From: JAWXBG01 sp044375415
GTDB lineage: Bacteria > Bacteroidota > Bacteroidia > Flavobacteriales_D > Sanyastnellaceae
Assembly: GCA_044375415.1 (NCBI GenBank)
Contig: JBILMS010000009.1
Span: 1-64,000, forward strand
Direction of reading: 5' to 3'
DNA length: 64,000 nt
Shown piece by piece: positions 62,115 to 64,000 of the stretch. The first letter of the stretch is position 1. Every line of letters starts with the position of its first letter. A program made the position numbers and the translations under genes. Below the pieces are notes generated by a model, which saw only the letters and a program-made list of their open reading frames with translations, was not told where the DNA came from and searched no databases.

Positions 62115-63626
62115 ATGAAAAAGAAAGCAGCTCTTATTATTCTTGACGGTTGGGGCCACGGGGCAAAAGACCGTAGTAACGCCATTTTTACTGCTAATAC
62201 GCCATTCACGCACAAATTGTATCAAACCTATCCGAATGCAGAACTTAGAACCGATGGAGAAAATGTAGGCTTACCTGAAGGTCAGATGGGCAATAGCGAA
62301 GTGGGTCATATGAATTTGGGTGCAGGTAGAATTGTATACCAAGATCTTGTTCGAATAAATTTAGATATTCGAAACGGCAACTTTGCAAAAAATCCGATTC
62401 TCCAAAGGGTATTTAAAAAAGCCATAGATAAAAAAGTTCCCTTGCACTTAATGGGACTTGTAAGTGATGGCGGTGTGCATTCTCATCTAGATCATTTAAA
62501 GGCATTATGCTCACTTGCTACATTAGCGGAAGTGCCATCTGTCTTAATCCATGTTTTTACGGATGGAAGAGATACCGACCCGCGCTCTGCAGAGGGATTC
62601 ATCGCCGATTTGGAAAAACATATAGAGGGTAGCAATGTCAAAATTGCAAGCCTCTCCGGAAGATACTACGCCATGGACCGAGATCTCCGTTGGGAAAGAA
62701 TCAGCAAGACCTATCAAATGCTTGTGAAGGGAGAAGTGCCCATTTTCCCGTCTGCCGCTGAGGCCATAAAATCGGCTTATTCAATCGGTATCACCGATGA
62801 ATTCATCGAACCATGCAAAATTGGAAATCACGAAGGACTGATAAAAAATGATGATGTTGTTCTTTGCTTCAACTTTCGCACGGATCGCTGTCGTCAAATT
62901 ACTCGTGCTCTAACTCAAGAGTCATTCCCTGAATTCAATATGACTCCTTTGAACTTGGACTATTTTACCATGACGAACTACGATCACAGATATAAAAATG
63001 TGAACGTTGTATACGACAAAGATAATTTGGCAATGACAGTGGGAGAAGTGATCTCCTTAAATAAACTAACTCAAGTGCGCATTGCAGAAACTGAAAAATA
63101 TCCGCATGTAAGTTTCTTTTTTTCCGGTGGTAGGGAGTTGCCTTTTGATGGTGAACGACGTTTAATGATAAATTCTCCCAAGGTGCCAACCTATGATCTC
63201 CAGCCCGAAATGAGTGCACCTGAAGTGGCAGATGCCATTTGTGAAGATATAGTATCTAATCTTCCGGATTTTATTTGTCTCAACTTCGCTAATGCCGATA
63301 TGGTCGGGCATACCGGAGTTTATGAGGCTATAATAAAAGCTGTTGAGACAACTGATTTATGCTTGAAAAAAGTGGTTGAATGCGGAATTGAAAATGGTTA
63401 TTCATTTGTAATTCTTGCCGACCATGGCAATGCCGACAAAGCCTTAAATGAGGATGGAAGCCCAAATACAGCGCACACCACAAACCCGGTGCCTGTGTGG
63501 ATTATCGACAGTCAGGTTGGAAAAGTAAAAAACGGCGTTCTCGCCGATGTCGCTCCTACCCTATTGGCGATCCTTGGATTACAGCAGCCTAAAGAAATGA
63601 CAGGAAAATCATTGATAGATCAATAA
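62115..63626 (+). CDS. gpmI: 2,3-bisphosphoglycerate-independent phosphoglycerate mutase
   Basis: A 503-residue Mn-dependent enzyme that interconverts 3- and 2-phosphoglycerate in glycolysis. The first metal-binding Asp is Asp11 in IILDGWGHG; Ser61 in MGNSEVGHMNLGAGR carries the phospho intermediate; FTDGRDTDPRS and LADHGNADKAL with NTAHTTNPVPVW hold substrate and metal ligands. Length and motif order match the family norm. It is cotranscribed with the upstream histidine kinase (1-bp gap). Confidence 0.96.
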   Translation: MKKKAALIILDGWGHGAKDRSNAIFTANTPFTHKLYQTYPNAELRTDGENVGLPEGQMGNSEVGHMNLGAGRIVYQDLVRINLDIRNGNFAKNPILQRVFKKAIDKKVPLHLMGLVSDGGVHSHLDHLKALCSLATLAEVPSVLIHVFTDGRDTDPRSAEGFIADLEKHIEGSNVKIASLSGRYYAMDRDLRWERISKTYQMLVKGEVPIFPSAAEAIKSAYSIGITDEFIEPCKIGNHEGLIKNDDVVLCFNFRTDRCRQITRALTQESFPEFNMTPLNLDYFTMTNYDHRYKNVNVVYDKDNLAMTVGEVISLNKLTQVRIAETEKYPHVSFFFSGGRELPFDGERRLMINSPKVPTYDLQPEMSAPEVADAICEDIVSNLPDFICLNFANADMVGHTGVYEAIIKAVETTDLCLKKVVECGIENGYSFVILADHGNADKALNEDGSPNTAHTTNPVPVWIIDSQVGKVKNGVLADVAPTLLAILGLQQPKEMTGKSLIDQ

Positions 63627-63647
63627 ACGCAACTATTCTTTAAAATA

Positions 63648-63677
63648 GAAAGGGCTGTCGTTAAGACAGCCCTTTTT
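63648..63677. terminator. Bidirectional terminator between gpmI and dnaK
   Basis: AAAGGGCTGTC and GACAGCCCTTT form an 11-bp stem with a 5-nt loop and a T-run; the reverse strand also reads into a short T tract, serving convergent dnaK. Confidence 0.88.
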
Positions 63678-63698
63678 GTTTTCCGTTCACTAAGTATT

Positions 63699-64000
63699 TT
63701 ACTTCTTATCGTCTTTCACTTCTTCAAAATCTACATCCGTTACTTCACCATCAGCAGCGCTGCTAGCGTTAGCAGATGAATCTTGTGTGCCTTCTGCAGA
63801 TTGTGTTGCGTTGTACATATCTTGACTTGCCGCTTGGAAAGCATTGTTCAATTTTTCCATGGCGGGTTTGATCATATCGAGATTTTTCTCAGCGTGCGCC
63901 GCCTTAAGTTCATTAAGAGCTGATTCGATTTCCGATTTCTTCTCTGCAGGAATTTTATCGCCAAACTCTTTCAAGTTTTTCTCGGTTTGGAAGATCAATG
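63699..64000 (-). CDS. dnaK: Chaperone DnaK, C-terminal end (gene continues beyond window)
   Basis: The last ~100 codons of an Hsp70: LIFQTEKNLKEFGDKIP is the helical lid subdomain, followed by a Ser/Ala/Gln-rich linker and the acidic DnaK ending VTDVDFEEVKDDKK. The start lies outside the window. DnaK refolds proteins with DnaJ and GrpE. Confidence 0.95.
   Translation of the reverse strand, partial: LIFQTEKNLKEFGDKIPAEKKSEIESALNELKAAHAEKNLDMIKPAMEKLNNAFQAASQDMYNATQSAEGTQDSSANASSAADGEVTDVDFEEVKDDKK

Noticed and set aside
1..64000. tRNA, rRNA, riboswitch or prophage genes
   Set aside because: I saw no cloverleaf, rRNA-like stretch, known riboswitch core or phage gene cluster by reading; a covariance-model scan would be needed to exclude small RNAs.

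Overview
The window comes from a member of the Bacteroidota, most likely a marine flavobacterial lineage. Evidence: many secreted proteins end in type IX secretion (T9SS) sorting domains, both the short 'IFPNP' type and the long gliding-motility (CHU_C) type; there are 'choice-of-anchor L' surface proteins; promoter -7 boxes fit TAnnTTTG; Shine-Dalgarno sites are mostly absent; and the window carries a Bacteroidota-type arginine decarboxylase and an alpha-oxoamine synthase of the sphingolipid/sulfonolipid group. Most of the window is ordinary chromosome. No tRNA, rRNA, CRISPR array, phage or complete insertion sequence was seen.

Layout. 1-5.5 kb: a partial membrane protein, a cytochrome c lipoprotein, a lone LytTR domain, an ABC ATPase/permease pair and a TPR histidine kinase with its LuxR-type regulator. 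5.5-10.4 kb: a secreted beta-helix protein followed by a giant T9SS protein, then a small membrane protein. 10.5-21 kb: an orphan 547-residue protein, a complete RND efflux operon (adaptor, pump, outer-membrane channel), a secreted CotH-type kinase and an SPFH lipoprotein. 21-26.6 kb: a truncated small membrane protein, then arginine decarboxylase, an MscS channel, a deoxyhypusine-synthase-like enzyme and a lysine-rich AT-hook protein. 26.7-28 kb: an EI24-family membrane protein and a 500-bp repeat-rich spacer. 28-31 kb: divergent genes for a trypsin-like protein lacking its catalytic triad and a Kazal-type protease inhibitor, both T9SS cargo.

31-47 kb is a long minus-strand housekeeping block, interrupted by one plus-strand lipid kinase. 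It holds aroA, ubiE, trkH, a heptose-7-phosphate kinase, an aminotransferase, a thioesterase, an ABC exporter, truA, an alpha-oxoamine synthase, a PAP2-like protein, rpoN, asnS and a MacB-type ATPase. 47-55.6 kb carries three tandem choice-of-anchor L adhesin-like paralogues that differ in the number of ~80-residue modules (5, 7, 1) and in their C-terminal modules. 55.7-64 kb has mscL, an MMPL/RND exporter, lpxD, a methyltransferase, a small secreted protein, a histidine kinase joined to gpmI, and the 3' end of dnaK.

The observations most worth following are: (1) the deoxyhypusine-synthase-like gene 12 bp upstream of an extremely lysine-rich AT-hook protein; (2) the triad-less protease beside a Kazal inhibitor that also carries three copies of a six-cysteine module with identical spacing; (3) the modular choice-of-anchor L cluster; and (4) the repeat-rich spacer at 27.5-28 kb bounded by inverted 8-mer arrays.
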